From Plasmodiophora brassicae (Eukaryota > Endomyxa > Phytomyxea > Plasmodiophorida > Plasmodiophoridae), in NCBI GenBank assembly GCA_039704465.1, contig JASFAU010000002.1, positions 1,850,453 through 1,914,452 of the forward strand: 64,000 nt of DNA, read 5' to 3'. The notes below the pieces were generated by a model that worked only from the letters and a program-made list of their open reading frames with translations, had not been told where the DNA came from and did no database searches. Both the position numbers and the translations under genes were made by a program. Shown piece after piece: positions 55,183 through 64,000 of this stretch. Position 1 is the first letter of the stretch. Each line of letters begins with the position of its first letter.

Positions 55183-56868
55183 ATGTCGCCAAGCAGAGCC
55201 TTCCTCATCGCCACCCTGTTGGCCGTCGCCTCATCCGTCGTTTTCGCCGTCGACGGTGTTGAAGACTTGGAAAAACAGCTGAGTGTACTGCAGAGCGATT
55301 TCGAAAAGGCCCGGGACGACTCCGAGCAATACAAAGCAGAGGTAGAAGCAGCCACGGTCACGTACGATGGTTCGACATCGAAGGTGGTTCCAGGTACGCC
55401 GTCTGTCTTGGCTGTGGGCACATTCACGTCTGGCACGTCGTTCCTTCTAGCGAATCTTCTGACGGAATTGGGCTGTGATCGGACCGACAGCAATTTCAAA
55501 TATTCGAAATACCGGCGCCACTATGATCTGATAACCCGTGAGGTTCAGTGCATCACATGCTGGCGGAAAGATGTCCCTGTGGTCAACCTGTGCGACATGC
55601 CCGGTCCCTTTTTCACGGTGTACCAACACTCGTTCTGGAAGCACGTCGGAACCGCAGTTGAACTCGTCATCAAGCGTGCTGGCCCAATCGTCAAGGTCAT
55701 GTTCGTCGACAAGATCACCGGCCGTAAAAATCTTCCTAACTCGAAGGCGGGTATCTACCGCGCTCGCGCGATCAACAAGCTGTTTAGTGACGCGGGACAT
55801 GCCGATGTTGTCGAAGTTGTCGGTACACATAACAACCTCGAAGACGAAGATTGCGATTGGTTGCAAAACCGCAAGGCATTTCAACGGTTCAGCGAAGTAT
55901 TGAAGTCGATTGAGGGGTTTAACAAGCTGGACAAGAATCCCACTGAGCCGATCCCCAATTTACACAATCGCTTCACGTTAGCCGGCGAGTACAACTACAA
56001 GGCATTGGCCGATAAGGTCAACCTGTGGTGTTCCACTTCGGAGTCCAACCAGATCAGGGAGAACCTCCTTATCACTGATGCGACTGTCAAGGCCTGTCTG
56101 GCACAGCTAAACGTTATTGATGCAGTCGAGAGACCGAAATGCGTCGTCCTGCGCACACGCGTTGCTGAACTGGAGAACCGGATTGCTGTGGTCAAGGGTC
56201 AACTTGTCGAAGCGAACAAGAAGAAGCCAGATCCGAAGAACAATAAGGAACCGAGCGGTGCGAAGGGCATTCAGCCTGACAACGCGAACAAGAACAAGCC
56301 AGATCCGACGAACAACAACGAACCTAGCGGTGAGAAGGGCCTTCAGCCTGACGAAGCGAAAAAGAAGAATCTAGACCCTGCGACCAATAACGAACCTAGC
56401 GCTGCGAAGAGCACTCAGCCATCAAACGCGAACGTTGACACCAATTTACAGACCGTTAGCGGACTCCTTGCGCTAGGCGTCGGCGCGCACTACCTGCTGA
56501 TCAGGTCGGCGGCGAATAAGGAAAAGGAGCAGCAGACTGTCCCACGAAAGTTATTGACGTCGCCAAGAGACAACGTTAGGCAAAACGGAGAAAATGAGCA
56601 GCATCCTGTCCGGCAGAGGTCCTTGATCACGTCGCCAAGGAACGACCTTAGGCAAATCGGCATCTCCCTCGGTGCCGCTGCTACTGCAGTCGGCTTGATT
56701 GCGGTCGGTATCAACGCTGTCAGTGAGAAGAGCGTGAAGGCAGCTGGCCTTCAGGAACCGAGATCACTACCAACTGCCGAGGGTCCTGTCCAGAACCCAT
56801 CGCCTGCGCCTCTGGCCACAACTTCGTTGGGCGTGGTTATCGCCTGCGTTTTTGCTTTGATGGTGTAA
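55183..56868 (+). CDS. Secreted or surface-anchored protein with degenerate G-domain
   Basis: Single exon, 561 aa; ATG 55183 chosen because it begins a signal peptide (SRAFLIATLLAVASSVVFAV). A short coiled coil follows (DLEKQLSVLQSDFEKARDD). Residues 70-270 resemble a P-loop GTPase fold: VLAVGTFTSGTSFLLANLL, where the usual GxxxxGK[ST] has Thr for Lys; VVNLCDMPGPFF, a DxxG switch-II motif; VKVMFVDKITGRKN near the expected G4. A helical stretch (RTRVAELENRIAVVKGQLVE) precedes three Lys/Asn/Pro-rich repeats of about 22 residues (PDPKNNKEPSGAKGIQPDNA first), then two hydrophobic segments and a hydrophobic C-terminus (SLGVVIACVFALMV) that could be a GPI-anchor signal or TM. Codon use is much less GC-biased than in the housekeeping genes. 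No named family. Confidence 0.6.
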   Translation: MSPSRAFLIATLLAVASSVVFAVDGVEDLEKQLSVLQSDFEKARDDSEQYKAEVEAATVTYDGSTSKVVPGTPSVLAVGTFTSGTSFLLANLLTELGCDRTDSNFKYSKYRRHYDLITREVQCITCWRKDVPVVNLCDMPGPFFTVYQHSFWKHVGTAVELVIKRAGPIVKVMFVDKITGRKNLPNSKAGIYRARAINKLFSDAGHADVVEVVGTHNNLEDEDCDWLQNRKAFQRFSEVLKSIEGFNKLDKNPTEPIPNLHNRFTLAGEYNYKALADKVNLWCSTSESNQIRENLLITDATVKACLAQLNVIDAVERPKCVVLRTRVAELENRIAVVKGQLVEANKKKPDPKNNKEPSGAKGIQPDNANKNKPDPTNNNEPSGEKGLQPDEAKKKNLDPATNNEPSAAKSTQPSNANVDTNLQTVSGLLALGVGAHYLLIRSAANKEKEQQTVPRKLLTSPRDNVRQNGENEQHPVRQRSLITSPRNDLRQIGISLGAAATAVGLIAVGINAVSEKSVKAAGLQEPRSLPTAEGPVQNPSPAPLATTSLGVVIACVFALMV

Positions 56869-57203
56869 CCGCAATGACGCGTTTCACATTTACGAACGTG
56901 CCAAAACTTGTTTCCATATATACATTACAGTTGCGATCGTTTCACCAGCAACGGTATGTGTCACGATCAGGCAAGCTGATGCAACGAACGTTTTGACGGA
57001 CTGGCGAAGTCCGTCGCGGGGTTCACGGTTTATTCCGGACAGTCCTCACAGTATGTGCGTGCAACGTCGATTTGGGGGCGACAGTAGCTTTTAGAAGTCA
57101 TTTGGTGTGCAATGCACCCAGAGATTCACGGTAATCTTACGTACTGTCGTAAATTCGAGCCGTCGGCTCGTAATGTCATCCACGACCTTGTACCGTGTAC
57201 TTG

Positions 57204-57330
57204 ATGAGTATGCCCGTCTGGCAGGTGACAACCCGTGAAGCAAGAAGAAATCGGCTCCAAAAACGCGGGTCAAAGCTCCCTGTTTCGCGCTAGGCTCCAT
57301 GCCGGGGCGCATGCGCGTCTGAGTTACAAG
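57204..57330. repeat. Diverged repeat, partner at 59,020-59,125
   Basis: Shared words: GATGAGTATGCCCGTCTGGC / GATGAGTATACCCGTTTGAC, AGGTGACAACCCGTGAAGCA, GAAGAAATC..CCAAAAA, and CCGGGGCGCATGCGCGTCTG / CCGGGGCGCACGCGTGTCTG. The downstream copy abuts the retroelement fragment A. The upstream copy continues as an open frame to 57480 that ends in a hydrophobic tail (KFTVLIGLGVAILVIM). Confidence 0.7.
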
Positions 57331-57827
57331 GAGTTGCTATACAAGGGGTTGTTTACGAGTTTGAGCCACCTTGATGTCATAAGACAGGTACCGTTGGAAA
57401 GAGAATACAAAATCAGAGGCAAGTTTACAGTTTTAATTGGCTTAGGTGTCGCCATTCTTGTCATAATGCGAAGAATGTAGCACGACTTGGTCAGGTTTAA
57501 TTGCCGAGATTCTAAGTCAATCTCTCAACTCCGTGGGACGCACAAATGCCGCCCGCGTGTTTCCGTTTTGCGCCGCCGGTGAAGCGGCGTGGCTGGCGCC
57601 ACATGGCGTCTCGTTGTCCAGCGACATGCGGCCTGGTCATCAACCGAGAATAAGGCCGGAGCGCCTCATTACTTCCCGTGTTCTATCATGGTCAGAGCGC
57701 GGCGCCGCGACGATGCGGGCTTTTTAGGGACTTCTGTAATGTATTATGAATACATGGCTAATGCGTCTGAGAGATTGGCGTTTACGGGCAGGAGGCTAGG
57801 TGACAGGAGCGGCGGAGTGCGCCGCAT

Positions 57828-59387
57828 TCACGGCGGGCGCCATGACTGCGCGCGGCGCTCTAAGTCGGTCGCACCGTGCCCATCTAGTGGCGACGGGACG
57901 CGGCCGGGCGCCGATGCAGGCGACGGCGCGTCGTTGGAGGGCGACATGCATCCTTCATGCTCCGGTCCAGCATTGACTTCCGTCGACCGACCGACGGCAT
58001 TAGCAATACAGCGAAGGACGATGGCCGTCATCATCATCGTCTGCGTGTGATGCTGGACGCGTCGACGAGCTCGGGCGGCGGCGTCTCTGCCTGGATCGGC
58101 GGTATCATCTTCGGGCATGATGGCGGCCTCCTCATGGTCGTCGTTCGCAATGCTGCCCCCGGCAGGGTCGGCGACGTCGTGTTCGCGATCGGCCGGCACG
58201 GGATCGTCACGGGGGCGACCGGGTGGTCCTGCGTCCGCACCGCCCAGGAACCCGACCAGTGCAGGGTCGTCGAGGACATGTTCGGCGACTTCAACGGCGA
58301 CTCGCGCGTTCTCGTTGTCCTCATCATCGCTGATCTCGTTCCATAGCGTCGCGTCCAGGCCAGCAAGCGCAGCGACGCCCTGAGCGGAGATGGCGAGCGA
58401 CTCGCCGCGGATGCAGCGGGCGGCAACGGCGCGGATGAACATGCCGAGGACGGCCAGCCAGCGTCGCTGGCGATCGCTCAGCCGAAACGTCGGGTCGCGC
58501 GGACCCGACATGCGGCGCGGTCGTAGACGGTCGTCTTCTCTGGCGGGCGGCGCCGTCAGGCGTGCGTAATCGTTGAGCTGGATGGCGACGTAGTCGATGG
58601 CGACGCCCGTGTCCGCCCTGTTGAAGTGCAAGGCACGGATGCGCCAGTCGATGATTGGCCTGAGCAGGCGCGACGATTCAGTGCAACGGGCAGCAATGTG
58701 ATACCTCGAGAGGTTCTTGTCGTTGCACGCCCGGCACTGGGCGTTCGAGCCCGGTATGCGGTTCGTGACCCATGAAGCCACCGCATATGCGTCGTCGCCC
58801 GAGTGGTACGCCGCCGGAAACGGGAGGTTATACGGCTGCAGCTGCAGGCGCATCAGCTTGCAGGTCGCATCAGCGGCAGCCCACGTGTGGAACTCGAGCG
58901 CTTGCAGCAGGGCGTCTTGCCGATCGGGCAGGCGTGGGCGCTTCCGCGTCGGGCGGCCGGCTTCGGCGTCGGCGAGTTCTTCACGGGCGCGTTGCTCGCG
59001 GGCGTCATGGCCGTTCCTGTAGATGAGTATACCCGTTTGACAGGTGACAACCCGTGAAGCATGAAGAAATCCGCACCAAAAATAGGCGCATGGCTGGATG
59101 CCCGATTCCGGGGCGCACGCGTGTCTGCGGATTGCGGAGGCTGCTTTCGAAGCGTCATCGGCGAACTGCCATTTATGGGACCGTGCCGAGCAGGTGCCAT
59201 CTCCGTGGGCGGCGTCGTCAGCACGGCAGACGACCCGACGACGCTGCCGCCAACGCCGCCTACTGCGATATCGTACACTGCCGCCCGGTCGGCACCGTAC
59301 GGCACAAGTGGTCCAGACCCAGGTGCGCCTGCCTGCCCTGTCCGCTCGCGCCGACGTCGTCGCCGCCGAACAGAGGCACGGGTCCAC
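57828..59387 (-). mobile_element. C-terminal part of a non-LTR-retrotransposon-like protein, copy A
   Basis: Open for 519 codons on minus. The informative part includes LPDRQDALLQALEFHTWAAA, LMRLQLQPYNLPFPAAYHSG, WVTNRIPGSNAQCRACNDKN and LSRYHIAARCTESSRLLRPI, a C-x2-C-x7-H-x4-C arrangement like the zinc knuckle after reverse transcriptase in LINE-type proteins. Then TFRLSDRQRRWLAVLGMFIR, RCIRGESLAISAQGVAALAG, and an acidic tail. No RT domain or start is in the window, so it is 5'-truncated, or an unrelated multicopy subtelomeric family. Copies B and C are decayed relatives. Confidence 0.5.
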
Positions 59388-59704
59388 GCGACCGCTACGA
59401 CCTCAATACGGCCTGCTGGACACCAGGCGACGTTTCCGACACGTCTGCAAGATCGTACTGCACCTTGACGATAGGTACAAGTCATCGCCTGTTGCACAGT
59501 CACGCAGGCCTTCTGACACGCTGGACGTCGCTGACATTCATGTCGTTCCCGGCAGGCGCCAGCATTGCTGCTCAGAATCCAGGCGAGTTCGGAACCATCG
59601 TTGTTTCCGCGTCGGCCCCTGCTGGTACTGGTTTGACGAATTGTGCATCTCCAGCCTGGCTGACATCCCCGGGGTATTCTGGCAGACACTGGCGATGCTG
59701 CTAA
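59326..59704 (+). repeat. Cys/Trp coding module, copy 1
   Basis: Plus-strand reading: LPCPLAPTSSPPNRG, then DRYDLNTACWTPGDVSDTSA, continuing open to 59704. Other copies at 60,160-60,480 and 62,460-62,556. Confidence 0.55.
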
Positions 59705-60159
59705 GAATCCTGACGAGTGCTGTGTCACCCCTGTTGCCGCCGTGCGCCCTTTCTGATGCTGGTCGGCAGGCGACACATAATCGACTTCCTGTTCTGGTCG
59801 ACCTTCAGGCGACTGCAATCTGCTTGAACCACTCCATTCTGGTACGCCGTCCGTCGATTCCCCTTGGTATCGCATCGCTTTTGAACGATTCTGCTTGTAT
59901 TGCAGGTACCGCCCTGGACCGGCTCGACGCCATACGACGCGGTGTCCCTCCGCGTATGTCACATGCCCATTCCATTCGGTGCAAGAATCTGATCCCGACC
60001 ACGGAAGAACTGTCGCCCGGTGAGGCCGTCATCGTGCGTCCAGATGCGCCACCTGTCCTGTATCGCCTGGCTGACCCATAGATCAGGCCGTCAGTTCCAT
60101 AGCACGTACAGTGACAATCCGCTCAGACATTCTAGCCGCTGTCCTACAGGTCGGCCCTA

Positions 60160-60477
60160 ACGCGCCTGCCTGCCCTGCCCGAGCCCACGCTGATGTCGCC
60201 GCCCACCATCATCACTGACGGCCGGATTCACTACGACCAGAACACGTCCTGCTGGACGCCTGCCAGCGAGCCCGATACGTCTGGGCGAACGTGCGGCCCC
60301 TCCTGGACCGGTACGATTCTTTGCCTGATGCATCGAGTCGGGCACTCTAACACGTGGTGGACAGAACAGGCCTGCAGTCAGCCGCCGTTTCCCGTCCAGC
60401 GTGAACACCAGCAAGACAGCAGTTGTGCTGCGTCAGCGAGCTGGGCACAACGTCGCGCCGACCTGCTCCTCAGCTGA
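60160..60477 (+). repeat. Cys/Trp coding module, copy 2
   Basis: LPALPEPTLMSPPTIITDG, then RIHYDQNTSCWTPASEPDTS, open to a stop at 60477. The following 60,480-60,910 stretch may hold a more decayed copy (PQPDPFNTSSPC) ending in a TM-like segment (STVAFAATVAVEATLALLGV). Confidence 0.55.
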
Positions 60478-61202
60478 GGTGGCACGCGGGCGGCACGCCC
60501 ATCGCTGCAATCGGTCACGAGCTCACCTGCACTGCACCATGCGTCTACGCCCGGCCGACAAACCAAGGTCATCGTCGAGGCCCCCATCTGCTTGCACATC
60601 GGCGCCTGCCTGCCCTGCCTGCCGTCGAGCAGGGCGGCGCCGCCTATCGTCCGTTGCCGCCGGTTGACATGCGAACGCCTACCTGCCATCGACGACCCGC
60701 CGCCATCCCGGCCGGCGTATTGCCACAACCAGACCCGTTCAATACAAGCTCACCGTGTCGTCACACGCGTACAACGACCGTGCACATTCGTCCTGGCGTC
60801 ACCGGGCGCTCAACGGTAGCCTTTGCTGCAACCGTTGCCGTGGAGGCGACCTTGGCGCTCCTCGGGGTGATCGTCAGCTATGCATGCATTCGTCAGGCAC
60901 CCGAATGAGGTCAACGGACGGATCCGAGCACACGTCGTCGATCGCGATGGGATGATGTCGCACTACGGTTCGGACGTCAAGTTCACGAGCCTTCGCCCAC
61001 AGATGGTCGGAGATACCATCCACAGTGTCAGGTACGTAGCTGCTGCACGTCCGGCATCGCGGAATTTGCAGTGCCGCCAGACTCAGTGGCAATATGTTGT
61101 CAGCGCACACCATCATCTATAGGTGGTCGACAAGGCTCATGAATGCACCGGCTGACAATAATGCTCATTTGGGTCAAGCTTTTCCAAGTATCGGTGAACA
61201 AG

Positions 61203-61550
61203 CGAAAGTTTCGTTTCCATCGACCACCCGTGATACTGTAGAAAACATTCAACTACTCAGCGCCTGCGAGGAACGGTGACAATTCCTATTGCATAAATAC
61301 GTAGCTGTTGCTGTAGAGTGCTCGTATATTCTCTGATTGTCACTATCATCGACAGAACGATCAGCACAGAGAAATGAAAAGTTTCGTTTCCATTTTGACC
61401 ACCCGTGATACTGAAGAAAACATTCAACTACTCAGCGCCTTCGAGGAATGGACACAATTACTATTGCTAAAATACGTAGCAGTTGCTCTAGACTGCTCGT
61501 TTGCTCTATGATTGTCACTATCATGTACAGAAAGAGGAGCACAGAGAATT
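61203..61550. repeat. Tandem direct duplication, unit about 170 bp
   Basis: Unit 1 from about 61,203 and unit 2 from about 61,374 share GTTTCGTTTCCAT, GACCACCCGTGATACTG, GAAAACATTCAACTACTCAG, ATACGTAGC, GATTGTCACTATCAT and AGCACAGAGAA in order, at about 85% by eye. AT-rich and non-coding. Confidence 0.85.
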
Positions 61551-61621
61551 GAATCCACGCAGGGCAGGCGCGCGGCGACGTTGGGTCCGTCTGCATGCCG
61601 ACCATTTCAGATCTGGCGAGA

Positions 61622-62305
61622 CTAGCAACCGGTAAAGACGCGGTAGCGCAACGCGCACGTAGAACAGTTGGTCCCGCCCAATTCCAGCCAAACGCGTCTT
61701 CGCGACCACCTTAACCATGAGCATACGTGTGGCCACGGGCCAAGTCGAACGTCTCGGATGAGTCGACCTGCCACGACGCTCTTCTGCCAGGTTACGCCAT
61801 GCAATGCAGACCCGTCCATTGCGTTATTGAAATGGAAAGCATCCGGGGCAGGTTTATTATACACGGGCCCCATGCACCGATAGAACAGCATGCGGTAGAC
61901 GCGCCTGGTTTGCAGGCCGGCGACATGCGGGTCTCGATACCGCACGAGGCGACTGGTGTCGCAGAAGGCCCAGCAGCCACTCGCCTGCTTCACCCAGGAC
62001 ACGTAGTGTCCTTGGTCTTGACCAAGACGCTGGGTGTCACCACCCTGGTAGTCGACGAGACCGACCAACTCGAAGTACGCCGGGCCAACCTGGACAACCG
62101 GCATCTGATGCAGGCCTGTGTCCGCTGAACTGCCCCTGTTCATCAACGAGTTCCGCGCCCTGTCCATGGTTCGAACAACCACATCTCTGGGGTCAGGTTG
62201 CACCTTCACATCCGCCGACCCGTGGCGCGACACTGATATTGTTCGTATCCCAGGCGTTTCGGCACCTCTGTACGCAACCGGCGAATGAAGATGGATGCCG
62301 GGCAA
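61622..62305 (-). CDS. C-terminal half of a ubiquitin-specific protease-like protein (partial)
   Basis: Minus-strand frame of 227 codons without a convincing ATG. It carries the USP (C19) His-box region: ISVSRHGSADVKVQPDPRDV, GPAYFELVGLVDYQGGDTQR, GQDQGHYVSWVKQASGCWAF (catalytic GHY), CDTSRLVRYRDPHVAGLQTR, VYRMLFYRCMG. The Cys-box half was not found upstream on minus. Either its exons lie in 62.3-63.0 kb and are diverged, or this is a subtelomeric gene fragment. The residue after the aromatic core is C-D where many USPs have D-D. Confidence 0.6.
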   Translation of the reverse strand: MPGIHLHSPVAYRGAETPGIRTISVSRHGSADVKVQPDPRDVVVRTMDRARNSLMNRGSSADTGLHQMPVVQVGPAYFELVGLVDYQGGDTQRLGQDQGHYVSWVKQASGCWAFCDTSRLVRYRDPHVAGLQTRRVYRMLFYRCMGPVYNKPAPDAFHFNNAMDGSALHGVTWQKSVVAGRLIRDVRLGPWPHVCSWLRWSRRRVWLELGGTNCSTCALRYRVFTGC

Positions 62306-62459
62306 CTAAAGCAGATGCCGATCCCGCGGTGGGTGCAATCTCGGCGCGATCGTCTACGCGACGTCGCTGCAAGTCGCGAAAACCGTCCTCTGCGTCGTCC
62401 TGCATGGCCGCCCGACATGCCGTTGTGTTCGGCATCACACGGCGCAGGTCGTCCCTGAC

Positions 62460-62556
62460 GTCGCGCCTGCCTGCACCCGGGCCGACGTCGCCGCCGACCA
62501 GTGACATTCTCCCAACAGACCCGCTACCACCTCAACACGTCCTGCTGGACGCTTGA
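62460..62556 (+). repeat. Cys/Trp coding module, copy 3 (fragment)
   Basis: RLPAPGPTSPPTSD and, in a shifted frame, RYHLNTSCWTLD. Same order as copies 1 and 2, decayed. Confidence 0.5.
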
Positions 62557-63307
62557 TGTCCACTGGGCCGAAAATGGATTCAGCGCGGATACATCCGCGA
62601 GGCCTTGTATCGCCACTGTATTCCAAGGTTCGATACATTGGTGATATATCTGCCAAACATATTGCCAGTGTATCTGATTGCATTCATTGCCAATACAGCA
62701 TATCGCAGAGTCCGGATGGTCTTTAACATGCTTTAGTAGCACATGTCCACATTGTTTATAGTCAGTAGCTGGTTGACACCAACGCGAGGGGAATAGCGTT
62801 TGCTCTCAAGAGAAGGCATACAAAAGGAACAGCTGAGGCGGCCTCGCTATCGTTGACGACGTCGTCGCCGACTCGCTGGCAGATGACTAGGCACTAGGCC
62901 GAGCAACGTTACAACGGACAGCATGCACGATGGGGAACATCGGGCTATCCTGCAGGCGATGCGTAGCAAGTACACGGTCCTTGTCTAGAGTGACGACGCA
63001 GGAATGGGGGGCGGCAATCGGACACGAGATCATGTCCCAACCATCTGCTCAATCATAGCAAATGGTGAATCAAGGAGTCAACCAGGTGGCGCCGTGCTTT
63101 ACCGCTGCAGTGGAATAATTCAAGCGTTAGCGATTGTATCGCTAAACGCGGCGGCGCCAGCGGCATCTCGATGCGAAGTACTTCGTTGATTGCTCCTAGG
63201 TGCACGTCCCCGTTTGTATCAACGAATGCCGCAACGTAATCGTTGTCGGTTGTCGAATGACGGCCATGTCGCGCCTGCCACCTTACATGTCCTGGACGAT
63301 GCATGCG
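62557..63307. other. Subtelomere-like stretch without supported gene
   Basis: AT-richer, short open frames only, no motif. Confidence 0.4.
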
Positions 63308-63780
63308 TTAGTAACTATAGGTGGGTGCAATATAAAGAGCAATCGTACCGAACTTCACACTTTGGAAGGTTGTGGCATTTGATGGAAGTAGACAGCAGCC
63401 GTAACTATCATGACAGAACTCGTCAAAGACGTCGATAGCGCCTGTCACTTCGTCATAGTTACCGACTCGCGCGACCGTCGTTTCAGCGAACCTACTGCAT
63501 GCCTCCAGGTAGTGCAGAGCCCATGGATGTTCCTTGAACGCTTGCCAGTCCTTGTGTGACAAGGTTGATGGATCCAGCATCGAATGTCCAGTGATAAGAT
63601 GAAGGGTTTCGCCTGATGTTCGGGGAATTCCAACGACATAATGTTCGCCGCCACATCCATGCCAGAATATCGCATTTGCCCAAACACGAGAGGATTCCCA
63701 TGATTGCAGGAGTATTCCGAACTACGGCCACACCTGAGGAGAGTAACGGCTATCAACAGACATATCGCCAAAGGGACCAA
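63308..63780 (-). CDS. Possible small secreted protein, 2 exons, start unresolved
   Basis: Minus-strand exon about 63620-63308: ETLHLITGHSMLDPSTLSHK, WALHYLEACSRFAETTVARV, DEFCHDSYGCCLLPSNATTF. An upstream open piece (63780-63724) codes VPLAICLLIAVTLLRCG, a signal-peptide-like run, but lacks an ATG. An intron of about 100 nt between them would keep phase. Low confidence in the joined model; the downstream exon itself looks real. Confidence 0.35.
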
Positions 63781-63975
63781 TTAGATGCATGCGTTGATTA
63801 CCTCAGCCTCACCGCAGCTGACGTTATCTGGTAATTTGCGGAAATGTTCCTTGGCTGCCCCCTTGTCGATCCATCATTCTATAGGGAAGTCCAGACAAAG
63901 CCGCGACCTGGACCGACGTACTTGACACTATATATCGGGAACGTGGACTTAAAGGAAGGCACCTACAGTGACGCT

Positions 63976-64000
63976 CCCATTAGGTTTTAGGTTTTTTTTT
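63976..64000. other. TTTTAGG-like motif and T-run at window end
   Basis: The last bases read CCCATTAGGTTTTAGG followed by nine T. Two spaced TTAGG words in the G-strand orientation would suit a telomere start, but two units prove nothing. Confidence 0.3.

Noticed and set aside
1..64000. tRNA, rRNA genes and CRISPR arrays
   Set aside because: No cloverleaf with consistent A/B boxes, no rRNA core and no spaced repeats were recognised; small RNAs could still be missed by eye.
1..64000. Giant-virus origin of the window
   Set aside because: Spliceosomal introns in nearly every gene plus ribosomal, proteasomal and SRP receptor genes indicate a cellular nuclear genome.

Overview
This is nuclear DNA of a gene-dense, GC-rich, intron-bearing microbial eukaryote. 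Evidence: cytosolic ribosomal protein uS4/RPS9, proteasome lid subunit RPN5, 60S export adaptor NMD3, SRP receptor alpha, PAN3, TIM44 and an ERGIC/Erv41-type cargo receptor, nearly all split by spliceosomal GT-AG introns of about 49-100 nt. A full-length homologue of the 34-kDa actin-bundling protein (13.6-14.7 kb), known best from amoebozoans and a few other amoeboid protists, makes an amoebozoan the most likely source; I cannot name the species. Most exon models below were built by hand: frame, phase, splice sites and family conservation agree for each unless stated.

Layout. 0-24 kb: protein kinase, EF-hand protein, NT-C2/coiled-coil protein, TIM44, J-domain protein, a GPCR-like membrane protein, SRP receptor alpha, ABP34, MTA/SAH-type deaminase, several unrecognised genes, PAN3. 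25.2-27.1 kb: inverted retroelement debris (two head-to-head gag-like copies, then a second long inverted repeat). 28.1-31.3 kb: two tandem single-domain sensor-like membrane proteins. 31.5-39.5 kb: RPN5, ERGIC1-like, RPS9, a DEK_C-like protein, NMD3. 39.8-42.1 kb: an apparently unusual transposon with CCCTGATCG inverted ends, five copies of a 17-bp palindrome, and an ORF joining a SAP motif, a PD-(D/E)XK nuclease-like domain and a piggyBac-like C-terminus with its cysteine-rich domain. 42.2-53 kb: TPR protein, coiled-coil protein, DHHC palmitoyltransferase, RAP-domain protein, a second GPCR-like paralogue and a further 7TM protein. 53-64 kb: less GC-rich, repeat-rich and gene-poor, with retroelement C-terminal fragments, diverged repeats of a Cys/Trp-containing coding module, a 170-bp tandem duplication, half of a ubiquitin hydrolase, and a secreted G-domain-like protein; it looks subtelomeric, and the window ends in a TTTTAGG-like motif and T-run.

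How the genes relate: the housekeeping genes are not an operon; they cover protein targeting (SRPR, TIM44, ERGIC), turnover (RPN5), mRNA/ribosome biology (PAN3, NMD3, RPS9) and cytoskeleton/calcium (ABP34, EF-hand). Lineage-specific membrane proteins lie among them and may be surface receptors. Most intergenic gaps are a few hundred bases or less, and several gene pairs are divergent with about 150-250 bp between them.
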